64,000 nucleotides of DNA from Lacrimispora indolis DSM 755 (GCF_000526995.1 NZ_AZUI01000001.1:4010001-4074000); one strand, 5' to 3'. Counted from the stretch's first letter, positions 24,429 to 32,825 are shown. Program-made: numbers and translations. The notes: a model not told the origin generated them from the sequence alone.

Positions 24429-25442
24429 ATGATAGTTTCGTGGATGACAACAAACCAGTGTAATCTTAAGTGTAAACATTGCTACCAGGATGCCGGCAAT
24501 AAAAAGGCAAATGAATTAACAACGGAAGAAGCGAAAAAGCTGATCGATGAAATTGCCGGAGCCGGTTTTCGCATCATGATATTCAGCGGAGGGGAACCGC
24601 TGATGCGTCCGGATATTTATACTTTGGTATCCTATGCAGCCAGTGCTGGCCTTCGTCCTGTCTTTGGCACCAATGGTATGCTGATCACGGAAGAGACAGC
24701 TAAAAAGCTGAAGGAGTGCAAAGCAGCGGCCATGGGAATCAGCCTTGACAGCCTGGATGAACAAAAACACAACAAATTCAGGGGAGATGAAAATGCATAC
24801 CGGCTGACCCTGGAGGGAATTGAGAACTGCAGAAAGGCCGGTCTGCCCTTTCAGATACATACGACGATCATGGACTGGAATCAGGATGAAGTGGGGGATA
24901 TTATTGATTTCGGTGTGAGATCCGGTGCTTCCGCCAATTATCTGTTTTTCCTGATTCCGGTTGGCAGAGGGATATATCTGGAGGAAACTTCTTTGAAAGT
25001 CATGGAATACGAAAAGCTTCTCCAGACCATTATGGCCAAGCAAAAGGAGGTACCCATTGATATCAAGCCCACCTGCGCCCCTCAGTTTATACGGGTGGCA
25101 AAGCAGATGGAGGTGGATACCCGTTTTACCAGGGGCTGTCTTGCCGGACTTTCTTATTGTGTGGTAAGTCCTGTGGGAAAGGTCCGTCCCTGTGCCTATA
25201 TGGTTGAGGAAGCAGGAGATGTCCGAAAAGAGCCTTTTGGCGAGATCTGGAAAAACAGCAGTCTGTTTAAAACTCTGCGCACCCAGGCTTACAAGGGGAC
25301 ATGCAGTGACTGCGTTTTCGGAAAAGAGTGCGGGGGATGCCGTGCACGTGCAGGATATTATAATGACGGGGATTATATGGCGGAAGACAGTTATTGTGCT
25401 TATGGAAAACAATTATGCGAAGAAGGTGCGTTGGTCAATTGA
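24429..25442 (+). CDS. Radical SAM/SPASM protein of the NirJ/AhbC heme-biosynthesis type
   Basis: A 337-residue enzyme. The [4Fe-4S]-SAM motif is 'CNLKCKHC' (Cys11, Cys15, Cys18), preceded by 'MIVSWMTTNQ', matching the short N-terminus of NirJ2/Ahb proteins. 'FSGGEPLMRPD' is the SAM-contact block. The C-terminal SPASM-like region has 'TRGCLAGLSYC', 'GKVRPC' and 'CSDCVFGKECGGCRARAGY', the last block being close to the AhbC/AhbD/NirJ signature 'GGCRARAY'. Relatives modify porphyrin side chains (heme d1, siroheme-dependent heme) or peptides. The frame opens at 24363, but AAGGAG at 24416 selects ATG 24429. It overlaps the next gene by 4 nt. Porphyrin versus peptide substrate is undecided. Confidence 0.8.
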   Translation: MIVSWMTTNQCNLKCKHCYQDAGNKKANELTTEEAKKLIDEIAGAGFRIMIFSGGEPLMRPDIYTLVSYAASAGLRPVFGTNGMLITEETAKKLKECKAAAMGISLDSLDEQKHNKFRGDENAYRLTLEGIENCRKAGLPFQIHTTIMDWNQDEVGDIIDFGVRSGASANYLFFLIPVGRGIYLEETSLKVMEYEKLLQTIMAKQKEVPIDIKPTCAPQFIRVAKQMEVDTRFTRGCLAGLSYCVVSPVGKVRPCAYMVEEAGDVRKEPFGEIWKNSSLFKTLRTQAYKGTCSDCVFGKECGGCRARAGYYNDGDYMAEDSYCAYGKQLCEEGALVN

Positions 25443-26383
25443 AGATAAAAACTATGGTGTATGCAGTGATGCTTCTTATGATTTTAAATATGCTTGCCGG
25501 ATGCGGCAGCAGAGCAGCAGAACCGGCTTCCGGGACGCCGGAAGGGTACCGCTTTACTGATGCCCTTGGTCAGGAAGTAACGGTTGACCATCCAAAGCGC
25601 GTGGTCGCTTTGATGGGAAGTTTTGCAGAGATCTGGCTGTCAGCCGGAGGCAGTCTGACAGGAGTTACGGATGATGCGTTTGATGAAAGGGGCCTGGAGC
25701 TTTCGGAGGAAACCGTTTCCGTGGGGAAATACAACAGTCCCAATGTAGAAAAAATCATAGCCTTAAACCCGGATCTGGTCATATTGTCATCAGAAACCAA
25801 GGAACATGGAGCGCTCAGAGAGGTTTTAAAGCAGGCGGGCATCCCGGCGGCCTATTTTAAAGTGACATACTTTGAGGACTATTTATCCATGCTGAAAACC
25901 TGCACGGAAATAACCGGAAAAAATGAGCTGTATGAGAAAAACGGGCTGGCAGTAAAGAAAGAGATTGAGAAGACCCTTTCTGCCGCAAAGGCTCAGGAGC
26001 CGCCTTCTGTTTTGCTTCTCATCACCTATTCCGGCGGAGCGGTGGCGCAGAATTCCAAAACCATGACAGGAAAGATGCTGAAGGATCTGGGGTGCCAGAA
26101 TATAGCTGATGAGAATCAGAGCCTTTTAAAGGAGTTCAGCATGGAAAGCATCGTAAAGGAAGATCCAGACTATATTTTTGTGATTCCCATGGGAAATGAC
26201 GATGCTCTTGCCATGAAAAATTTAAAGGAAAGCATTGAAAATAATCCTGCATGGAATGGCCTTACTGCCGTTAAAAATGACCGTTACATACTTTTGCCAA
26301 AGGAAAAATTCCTTTATAAACCAAACGAGAAATGGGGAGAAAGCTATACATACCTTTCGGAGATTCTTTATGGAAAGAAATAA
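25439..26383 (+). CDS. Iron-chelate/tetrapyrrole-binding lipoprotein (FecB/BtuF family)
   Basis: A 314-residue solute-binding lipoprotein. The signal ends 'LAGC' at about Cys22. The binding domain starts 'YRFTDALGQEVTVDHPKRVV', the standard opening of the Fe3+-siderophore, heme and cobalamin binding family, and continues 'PNVEKIIALNPDLVILSS', 'LLLITYSGGAVAQN' and 'NPAWNGLTAVKNDRYILL'. The start is TTG 25439, overlapping the radical SAM stop (TTGA); ATG 25394 lies inside that gene and would bury the signal peptide. Ligand class is siderophore, heme or corrinoid; linkage to a heme-type radical SAM enzyme favours a tetrapyrrole or metallophore. Confidence 0.88.
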   Translation: MKIKTMVYAVMLLMILNMLAGCGSRAAEPASGTPEGYRFTDALGQEVTVDHPKRVVALMGSFAEIWLSAGGSLTGVTDDAFDERGLELSEETVSVGKYNSPNVEKIIALNPDLVILSSETKEHGALREVLKQAGIPAAYFKVTYFEDYLSMLKTCTEITGKNELYEKNGLAVKKEIEKTLSAAKAQEPPSVLLLITYSGGAVAQNSKTMTGKMLKDLGCQNIADENQSLLKEFSMESIVKEDPDYIFVIPMGNDDALAMKNLKESIENNPAWNGLTAVKNDRYILLPKEKFLYKPNEKWGESYTYLSEILYGKK

Positions 26384-27362
26384 TAAGGCGCGGCTGCTTA
26401 TCCTATTGTCAGCCGCAGGCCTGGCGGTTTCGGTTATGCTGGGATTATGCCTGGGAGCCAGCAACATCATGCCGTCTGTGCTTATTGCAACATTTGCTTC
26501 AGGCAAGACCGATGATTCCTTATACCGGATACTTTTGACCGTGCGCCTTCCCAGAGTTCTGGGTGCCCTGCTTTCAGGTAGCGCGCTTGCGGTATCCGGC
26601 GCCATCATTCAGTCCGTGCTTAACAATCCCCTGGCAAGTCCCAATATCATAGGAGTCAATGCAGGGGCAGGACTGATGGTACTTCTGGCATCTGCTTTTC
26701 TTCCGGCAGATCCGTTTTTCCTGCCTTTATCGGCATTTTCCGGCGCGCTCCTTGCCTGTATGCTGGTTCTGGCAATTACCATGTTCGGCAGGATGTCAAG
26801 GGTCCTGCTGGTTTTAACAGGCTTTGTGATTAACAGCATTTTCAGCGCAGGAATGAATACGGTTATGATTTTATATCCGGATGCCTATGTAGGCGCGGGA
26901 AATTTTCTGGTGGGAGGCCTTTCCTCGGTGACTTCCAATGCTCTTGTTTATCCGTCAGTGTTTATTGCTGCAGGTTTTCTTTTGGCACTGTTTTCTTCCA
27001 AAGGACTTAACATTTTAAATCTTGGCGCAGACAGTGCACAGGCCCTGGGCATGAATGTAAACGTCTGCCGGTGTATTTACTTAACCATAGCGGCTGTCCT
27101 TGCAGGCGCGGCAGTCAGCTTTGCCGGAATGATCGGCTTTGTGGGTCTTCTGGTTCCCCATGGGATAAAATTGATCATTGGTCAGGATAATCGGTTTGTC
27201 CTTCCGGCCAGTGCCTTAACGGGAGGCATATTTGTTATTCTGTGTGATCTGCTGGCAAGAACCTTATTCCTGCCTTATGAACTGCCGGTAGGGATCTTAA
27301 TGTCTTTTATGGGAGGTCCGTTTTTTCTTTATCTGATTCTTAAAAACAAGCGGAAGGGGTGA
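26370..27362 (+). CDS. FecCD/BtuC-family ABC permease
   Basis: A 330-residue permease of about nine to ten helices. It begins 'LLILLSAAGLAVSVMLGLCL', then 'LRVRLPRV'-like 'LLTVRLPRVLGALLSGSAL' and 'GAIIQSVLNNPLASPNIIGV', the family signature. 'GMIGFVGLLVPHGIKLIIG' is the cytoplasmic ATPase-coupling block. ATG 26370 is chosen because it starts the first helix and overlaps the lipoprotein stop by 14 nt; the longer frame from 26235 is inside the lipoprotein gene. It forms a homodimeric channel with the ATPase encoded next. Confidence 0.92.
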   Translation: MERNNKARLLILLSAAGLAVSVMLGLCLGASNIMPSVLIATFASGKTDDSLYRILLTVRLPRVLGALLSGSALAVSGAIIQSVLNNPLASPNIIGVNAGAGLMVLLASAFLPADPFFLPLSAFSGALLACMLVLAITMFGRMSRVLLVLTGFVINSIFSAGMNTVMILYPDAYVGAGNFLVGGLSSVTSNALVYPSVFIAAGFLLALFSSKGLNILNLGADSAQALGMNVNVCRCIYLTIAAVLAGAAVSFAGMIGFVGLLVPHGIKLIIGQDNRFVLPASALTGGIFVILCDLLARTLFLPYELPVGILMSFMGGPFFLYLILKNKRKG

Positions 27363-28135
27363 TGGAGCTTATGATCAGGCTTGAGGGCGTGACTTATTCT
27401 TATAACAGACAGCCGCTGATCCGGGAAATGGATTTAAGCTTTGAAAAGGGAAAGATAACCACCATCGTCGGCCCTAACGGATGCGGAAAGAGCACTGTGT
27501 TAAAGCTTGCTTCCCGACTTTTGCATCCCAGGGAGGGGAAGGTGTTTTTAGAGAATAAAGAGATAGGCGGCATGAGGAGGAAGGAGTTTGCCAGAAATGT
27601 ATCCGTACTGCTCCAAAGCAGCCACATACCGGACATGGCGGTGGAGGATGCGGTGATGTCGGGAAGATACCCCTACCAGTCCCCAGTCAGTTTTTCTTCT
27701 GCCGAGGATAAAAGGCTGACGGAATATGCCATGAAAATGACCTGCTGCGACTCTCTTCGAAATAAAAATATGCGCAGGCTTTCAGGAGGGGAGCGCCAGC
27801 GTGCCTTTCTTGCCATGGTACTGGCTCAGGATACCCCGGTGATTTTTCTGGATGAGCCGACGACTTATCTTGATATTAATGTTTCCTATGAAATCATGGA
27901 GCTCATAAGCAGTTTAAACAGGAAGCTTGGAAAGACCATTGTTCTGGTTTTGCATGATCTCAACCTGGCTCTCAATTATTCTGACCGTCTGGCCGTGATG
28001 GAGAATGGGAGGGTGGTTGCTTATGAAGAAGTTTCAGACAACAAAGTCCATAGCTGTATCAGCGATATTTTTAAGGTGGATATCCGGCAGATGACGGAAA
28101 AGGGAAAGTCTTATTATTATTCCTTTAAAATATGA
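27362..28135 (+). CDS. FecE/BtuD-family ABC ATPase
   Basis: A 257-residue ATPase powering the importer. Walker A 'GPNGCGKST' (37-45), Q-loop 'LLQSSH', signature 'LSGGERQRA', Walker B 'VIFLDEPTTYLD' and the His switch 'LVLHDLNLAL' are all intact. The gene starts at ATG 27362, overlapping the permease stop by one nt (TGATG). It closes the rightward operon radical SAM-lipoprotein-permease-ATPase. Unlike the ATPase of the leftward operon it has a partner permease and a normal transporter layout. Confidence 0.93.
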   Translation: MELMIRLEGVTYSYNRQPLIREMDLSFEKGKITTIVGPNGCGKSTVLKLASRLLHPREGKVFLENKEIGGMRRKEFARNVSVLLQSSHIPDMAVEDAVMSGRYPYQSPVSFSSAEDKRLTEYAMKMTCCDSLRNKNMRRLSGGERQRAFLAMVLAQDTPVIFLDEPTTYLDINVSYEIMELISSLNRKLGKTIVLVLHDLNLALNYSDRLAVMENGRVVAYEEVSDNKVHSCISDIFKVDIRQMTEKGKSYYYSFKI

Positions 28136-28282
28136 AACATAATATCAGGTATTGTGGCGTAATTACAGCGTCAGCTGCCTTGTGATTGCAGGGGGTGGGG
28201 CTATTACTCTTGCAATTACAGTGCTTCCGCTGATTCTGGGGTAATGGCTGGCCTGTGATATGGTTAGAAAGGGGTAAATTAT

Positions 28283-28318
28283 ATGACAAAATATATTGCA
28301 GCAGCAACCTTAAGATAG
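28283..28318 (+). other. Eleven-codon frame with a ribosome site after the importer operon
   Basis: ATG 28283, preceded by GAAAGGGGTAAATT, encodes 'MTKYIAAATLR' and then TAG. It may be the scar of a lost gene or a short leader for the following acetyltransferase. It is too short to judge as a gene. Confidence 0.2.
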
Positions 28319-28366
28319 TTTTCCTGAATACAGAAAGGATGATCTATATTGATAGGAAAGAACATA

Positions 28367-28876
28367 ATGGGGCAGCAGGAATACAATATCCGGTTGCTGT
28401 CAGGAGATGATGAGACTGATTTACAAGACTTATGCCAACGATGTTCCGATTATTTTGAGTTAATTGAAGGCAGGCCGCCTGAAAAAGATGCGGCAAACAG
28501 TATTTTATTTGACTTGCCGCCGGGAAAAGAACCAAAGGACAAATATGTTTTTGGGATATATAAAGAGAAAGGTGCTTTAATTGGGGTAATTGATATTGTA
28601 AAAGATTATAAAGTGCCTGGAGAATGGATCATAGGTTTGTTGATGATTGACCAAAAAGAAAGAGCAAAACGTTTGGGAAGAACATTGCATGATCTTATAA
28701 AAACCTGGGTTTCACAAGAACATGGCGCGGCATTAAGAATTGGGGTAGTGGAAGAGAATAAGGGCGCATATAAGTTCTGGGAGAAAATGGGTTATGCAGA
28801 ACTGGACAGAGTGAAAAAAAACTATGGAAATAAAGATCAAACGGTAATCATTATGAATTTATCTCTTGACAAGTAA
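28367..28876 (+). CDS. GNAT N-acetyltransferase
   Basis: A 169-residue acetyltransferase. 'YNIRLLSGDDETDLQDLCQR' opens the domain, 'IIGLLMIDQKERAKRLGRTL' covers strand 4 and the acetyl-CoA pyrophosphate loop (R-x-x-x-L-G-R in place of the usual Q/R-x-x-G-x-G/A), and 'RIGVVEENKGAYKFWEKMGY' is the classical C-terminal block. A TTG six codons upstream (28349) is an alternative start; ATG 28367 has AGGA nine nt upstream and fits homologue lengths. The substrate is unknown. A good terminator follows at 28952. Confidence 0.85.
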   Translation: MGQQEYNIRLLSGDDETDLQDLCQRCSDYFELIEGRPPEKDAANSILFDLPPGKEPKDKYVFGIYKEKGALIGVIDIVKDYKVPGEWIIGLLMIDQKERAKRLGRTLHDLIKTWVSQEHGAALRIGVVEENKGAYKFWEKMGYAELDRVKKNYGNKDQTVIIMNLSLDK

Positions 28877-28951
28877 AGCGGGAGAGCGCCAATGGGCCGC
28901 TGAGATCATATGACCAAATGAGCAGGCAGGGCCTGAGAATTGCCACGGCAA

Positions 28952-28992
28952 AAAGCTGATAAGCTTTCGACAGAGAGCTTATCAGCTTTTTT
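28952..28992 (+). terminator. Rho-independent terminator
   Basis: AAAGCTGATAAGCT pairs with AGCTTATCAGCTTT around TTCGACAGAG, followed by the T run to 28992. The stem is 14 bp including the A/T flank. Confidence 0.9.
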
Positions 28993-29286
28993 GATCACAA
29001 GGCTGCGTCCTGGGGAAAAACAAAAGGCCGTAAAAACCATAGAATCGGGTTCTTGTGAATTTTATTTTGATGGTCAGTAATGGTGACCGACCCGATTGTT
29101 ACTATTTTACTAAAATTCTGCCAGTAAAAATATCACTAATGCACAAATCGAATAATATTTTCGCCAAAAAGGACATGAGTCCTTTTGATAATAAAAAATA
29201 ATTGTTACAATGTCTTTATTTCCAGAGCATATGAGATATAAGTCCTTTTATGGCGGACATAGCTCGAAATGAAAGAGGTGGAATGT
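28993..29286 (+). promoter_or_regulatory. Leader and promoter region of the yjjI nucleoside operon
   Basis: An AT-rich 294-bp region without a gene. AATCGGGT (29043-29050) pairs with ACCCGATT (29090-29097), enclosing GGTCA/TGACC (29072-29088). AAAAGGAC (29167-29174) pairs with GTCCTTTT (29179-29186) around ATGA. AGTCCTTTT recurs at 29241. TTGATA and TACAAT near 29185-29213 with about 15 bp between are a weak promoter guess. The layout suggests regulated initiation or attenuation, possibly by the Crp/Fnr protein encoded in the operon. Confidence 0.45.
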
Positions 29287-30783
29287 ATGAACAAGATCTT
29301 AGACATTGTAACATCAAAGGGACTGACTTATGAGCAGAAGGTCGTGGCGCTTGCACATGCAGCAGAAAATAGTCTGGAGGTGCTTTCCATACCGGAAGAG
29401 ACGCGCCGTTATATGGACATTGGAGCAATTTGCGATCTGGATGAGGGGCATGCACCTTATCGCCCCAGATATGTGATGCCGGATTATGAAAAAGCAGTAA
29501 AAAACGGATGTGAGTTTTTACAGCTGGAAGCGCCGAAAGACCTGGATGAAGTGCTGCAGTTTTTAATGATTCTGTACCGCCACGTCCCATCCATCACCAG
29601 TTATCCCGTTTATCTTGGCAACATTGATAAGCTGATTGAACCGTTTCTTGACGGGGTGACGGATGAGGAAGCGGAAAAGAAGCTGAAGCTGTTTCTCATT
29701 TATCTGGACCGGACCATAACCGATGGGTTCTGTCATGCCAATTTAGGGCCGGAAGAGACCAGGGCGGGAAGGCTGATTTTAAAGCTTGAAAAGGAGCTTC
29801 AGAATGCCGTTCCCAACTTAACACTGAAATATGACAGGGATATTACACCGGATTCCTATGCAGAGTTTGCGCTTTACACCTCCCTCTACTGTGCCAACCC
29901 GGCTGTCTGCAACCATAAGATGCACAAGGATACCTATGGTGATTACGGCATATCCAGCTGCTATAATATTCTTCCAGTGGGCGGCGGCTCCTACACGCTG
30001 GTGAGGATCGTGCTTCCAAAACTGGCCGCAAATGCAGAGAACAGAGAACAGTTTTTAAAAGAGCTTTTGCCTGACTGCCTTGACCGCATGGGAAATTATA
30101 TGAATGAAAGAATTCGTTTCCTTGTGGAAGAATCCAATTTCTTTGAGACATCGTTCCTTTCCCTGGAAGGCTTTATTTTCAGAGATAAATTCCTTGCCAT
30201 GTTCGGGGTCGTAGGGCTGGCGGAATGTGCAAATATGCTGATGAATGATCCGGAAAAGACATATGGCCACAATGAAGAAGCAGATGACTTGGCAGAGCAG
30301 ATCATGCAGGTAATTGCAGATTATGCAAAAGGAGCAAAAGCGCTGTATTCTGAAATTTTTGACGATCATTTCGCCCTTCATGCCCAGGTGGGAATTGATT
30401 CGGATCACGGAATTACCTCAGGAGTGCGGATTCCCGTAGGAATGGAGCCGGAGCGCATGTATGACCACCTTCGCCACAGTGCCAGGTTCCACAAGTTTTT
30501 CCCTACAGGCTGTGCGGACATCTTCTCCTTTGATCCTACGGGAAGAAATAATCCGGCAGCAATGCTGGATATTGTAAAGGGAGCGTTTTCTCTGGGAGAC
30601 AAGTATATAAGCTTTTACGCATCAGACAGCGATCTGGTCCGGATCACAGGATATTTGGTAAAACGAAGTGAAATGGAAAAATATTATGAGGGTGAAGCAG
30701 TGCTTCAGAATACCGTGCACCTGGGTGGAGATAACTACCGTAATGCACATCTGGAGAACCGGAAAGTCAGGGCGCTGACGTGA
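29287..30783 (+). CDS. yjjI: YjjI-family glycyl radical enzyme
   Basis: A 498-residue protein of the YjjI family (E. coli YjjI about 516). The glycyl radical site is Gly455 in 'LVRITGYLVK' and the candidate thiyl Cys is Cys225 in 'YGISSCYNILP'. Like other YjjI proteins it is much shorter than pyruvate formate-lyase and its reaction is unknown. ATG 29287 has AAAGAGGTGG upstream; a start at 29269 is less likely. The activase gene overlaps its stop. In E. coli yjjI-yjjW lies beside the deoCABD deoxyribonucleoside genes; here the pair heads a nucleoside import and phosphorolysis operon, which independently ties the enzyme to nucleoside or pentose use without oxygen. Product and substrate are inference. 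Confidence 0.9.
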   Translation: MNKILDIVTSKGLTYEQKVVALAHAAENSLEVLSIPEETRRYMDIGAICDLDEGHAPYRPRYVMPDYEKAVKNGCEFLQLEAPKDLDEVLQFLMILYRHVPSITSYPVYLGNIDKLIEPFLDGVTDEEAEKKLKLFLIYLDRTITDGFCHANLGPEETRAGRLILKLEKELQNAVPNLTLKYDRDITPDSYAEFALYTSLYCANPAVCNHKMHKDTYGDYGISSCYNILPVGGGSYTLVRIVLPKLAANAENREQFLKELLPDCLDRMGNYMNERIRFLVEESNFFETSFLSLEGFIFRDKFLAMFGVVGLAECANMLMNDPEKTYGHNEEADDLAEQIMQVIADYAKGAKALYSEIFDDHFALHAQVGIDSDHGITSGVRIPVGMEPERMYDHLRHSARFHKFFPTGCADIFSFDPTGRNNPAAMLDIVKGAFSLGDKYISFYASDSDLVRITGYLVKRSEMEKYYEGEAVLQNTVHLGGDNYRNAHLENRKVRALT

Positions 30784-31649
30784 TAGCCCCGGTTAACAAA
30801 ATGATTCCCTTAAGCGTTGTGGATGGGCCTGGCTGCCGGACTGCGGTGTTCGTCCAGGGCTGTAACATTGCCTGCGCTTACTGCCATAACCCGGAGACAC
30901 AGAGGCTATGCATCGGCTGCGGTATTTGTGTCAGCCAGTGCCCTGCAGGCGCATTATTCCTTTCAGGCACAAATGTGATATGGGATGAGGCAGCTTGTAC
31001 CCAGTGCGACAATTGCATCCGGGTCTGTCCCAATTACGCATCGCCTAAGGTGCGGTGGATGAAGGCTATGGAAGTATGGGAGCAGATTGAAAGAAACATG
31101 CCATTTATCCAGGGGATCACTGTGTCTGGCGGTGAATGCAGCCTGTATCCGGAATTTCTCACAGAATTGTTTACGCTTGCAGGAAAAGCCGGGCTGTCCT
31201 GTTATTTAGACAGCAACGGCTGCGTGGATTTTTCCAGGTATCCAAAGCTCATGGCGGTAACGGACAAAGTCATGTTAGATGTAAAAGCCTGGGACTATCA
31301 TGTATTTCACCGGCTGACAGGCGGAGATAACCGGCTTGTCAAGAAAAATTTAAAATATCTGGCCGAGACAGGAAAATTGCATGAGGTAAGGCTTGTATGT
31401 CTTGAGGCGGAAGCTTCTTCCGGCTCTGGCCAGGCAGATGACAGGGAAGTGGATATGGAGGATGTCATCGCGGGTGTGGCAGATGAAGTCAGACCTTATC
31501 TGGAAGAATTTAAGCTGAAGCTCATTGCATTCCGCAATTTTGGAGTAAAAGGAAAAATGGAAACAAGAAAAAGTCCGCCTCCGGAACAAATGGAGAAACT
31601 GAAGGAACTGGCAGTGAAATGCGGATTTAATAATATACAAATTGTATAA
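30780..31649 (+). CDS. yjjW: YjjW-family glycyl radical enzyme activase
   Basis: A 289-residue radical SAM activase that would install the glycyl radical on YjjI. The SAM cluster motif is 'CNIACAYC' (Cys28, Cys32, Cys35). Two ferredoxin-like [4Fe-4S] sites follow: Cys44/47/50/54 ('CIGCGICVSQC') and Cys73/76/79/83 ('CTQCDNCIRVC'). 'GITVSGGECSLYPEF' is the SAM-binding stretch. The start is GTG 30780, overlapping the YjjI stop (GTGA), so the two are coupled. Active only under reducing, anaerobic conditions by family knowledge. Confidence 0.92.
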   Translation: MIAPVNKMIPLSVVDGPGCRTAVFVQGCNIACAYCHNPETQRLCIGCGICVSQCPAGALFLSGTNVIWDEAACTQCDNCIRVCPNYASPKVRWMKAMEVWEQIERNMPFIQGITVSGGECSLYPEFLTELFTLAGKAGLSCYLDSNGCVDFSRYPKLMAVTDKVMLDVKAWDYHVFHRLTGGDNRLVKKNLKYLAETGKLHEVRLVCLEAEASSGSGQADDREVDMEDVIAGVADEVRPYLEEFKLKLIAFRNFGVKGKMETRKSPPPEQMEKLKELAVKCGFNNIQIV

Positions 31650-31674
31650 AATAAAAAGTGGAGGAATTAGATTT

Positions 31675-32733
31675 ATGAAAGCAAAAAAAGGTATTGTGTT
31701 CGGTTTAACAGCAGCGATGGTATTGTCCCTTTCAGCATGCGGAGGCGGCAAAACAGAAAGCGCAAAGACTCAGGAAGAGACTACCGGAGGAAAGAGCAGC
31801 TTTTCTGTAGCAATGATTACGGACACAGGCGGTATCAATGACCAGTCCTTTAACCAGTCTGCATGGGAAGGACTCACCGAGTTAAAGGAAAAGACCGGTG
31901 CAGAGGTCAATTACATCGAGTCAAAGCAGGCATCAGACTTTGTGACGAATCTGGAGAGACTGGGAGACAGCGGTGCCAATTTGTTATGGGGAGTGGGCTA
32001 TGCCTGTGCTGATGCAGTGCTGGAGGCGGCAGGGAGCAATCCGGATATCCAGTATGCGATTATCGACAATGCCTATGAGGATACGCCCTCCAATGTAACA
32101 GGTGTTATGTTCCGTGCCCAGGAGCCGTCCTTTTTGGTAGGCTATGTGGCCGGGCGGACAACACAGACCGGAAAAGTGGGCTTTGTAGGCGGAATTTCCT
32201 CAGGTCTGATCGACCAGTTCCAGTACGGCTATGAGGCCGGCGTAAAGTATGCGGCCAAAGAGCTTGGAAAGGATATTGATATTTCCGTGCAGTATGCGGA
32301 GAGCTTCAGCGATGCGGCCAAAGGAAAAGCCATTGCCACAAGGATGTATTCCGATGGCTGTGACGTGATCTACCACGCTGCAGGCGGCACAGGAACCGGT
32401 GTAATTGAGGCTGCCAAGGAAGCAGACAAATGGGTGATCGGCGTAGACCGGGATCAGGCATATTTAGCACCGGAAAACGTGCTCACATCAGCTCTTAAGT
32501 TAGTTGGAAAAGCAGTACAGGAAGTATCTGAGCAGGCAATAAACGGCCAGAAGATCGGCGGTCAGACCCTTACCTTCGGCTTAAAGGAAGAATGCGTAGG
32601 AATTCCTGAGGAGCATGGCAACATGCCGGAAGGCGTTTATGAAGATACGTTAAAGGTGGAAGACAAAATAAGAAACGGCGAGCTGACACCGCCCACCACA
32701 AAAGAGGAATACGAGGCATTTATCGCTGAATAG
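31675..32733 (+). CDS. BMP-family nucleoside-binding lipoprotein
   Basis: A 352-residue basic membrane protein (BMP/Med) family lipoprotein. The signal ends 'LSAC' at Cys22, followed by a Gly/Thr/Glu linker. 'SVAMITDTGGINDQSFNQSA' is the family opening and 'GVMFRAQEPSFLVGYVAGR' with 'VIGVDRDQAYLAPENVLTSA' complete it. BMP proteins of B. subtilis (NupN), Treponema (PnrA) and streptococci bind nucleosides. ATG 31675 has GGAGG upstream. A strong hairpin follows the gene, then the NupO-like ATPase gene. Confidence 0.93.
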   Translation: MKAKKGIVFGLTAAMVLSLSACGGGKTESAKTQEETTGGKSSFSVAMITDTGGINDQSFNQSAWEGLTELKEKTGAEVNYIESKQASDFVTNLERLGDSGANLLWGVGYACADAVLEAAGSNPDIQYAIIDNAYEDTPSNVTGVMFRAQEPSFLVGYVAGRTTQTGKVGFVGGISSGLIDQFQYGYEAGVKYAAKELGKDIDISVQYAESFSDAAKGKAIATRMYSDGCDVIYHAAGGTGTGVIEAAKEADKWVIGVDRDQAYLAPENVLTSALKLVGKAVQEVSEQAINGQKIGGQTLTFGLKEECVGIPEEHGNMPEGVYEDTLKVEDKIRNGELTPPTTKEEYEAFIAE

Positions 32734-32745
32734 GAATGAAAAATT

Positions 32746-32776
32746 GCACCGCAGGAGTCATAAAGGCCTGCGGTGT
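32746..32776 (+). promoter_or_regulatory. Intercistronic hairpin after the nucleoside-binding gene
   Basis: GCACCGCAGG pairs with CCTGCGGTGT over 10 positions, followed by ATAAGCG rather than T residues. As at 15818, a strong non-terminator hairpin follows a binding-protein cistron. Confidence 0.65.
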
Positions 32777-32782
32777 ATAAGC

Positions 32783-32825
32783 GAAACACCCAGCGGGTAT
32801 ACCTTTATGTCCAGAAAGCATGGAC
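32783..32825 (+). repeat. Two-hairpin pre-cistronic element, copy 3
   Basis: GAAACACCC-AGC-GGGTATACCT, then TATGTCC, AGAAAGCAT, GGAC, followed by the ribosome site AAAGGAGA. It is 16 kb from copies 1 and 2 and in an unrelated transporter operon. The second stem changes on both sides (GTCC/GGAC against GCCC/GGGC). Confidence 0.65.

Noticed and set aside
28993..29286. Purine riboswitch before the nucleoside operon
   Set aside because: The conserved purine-aptamer loop sequences were not found.
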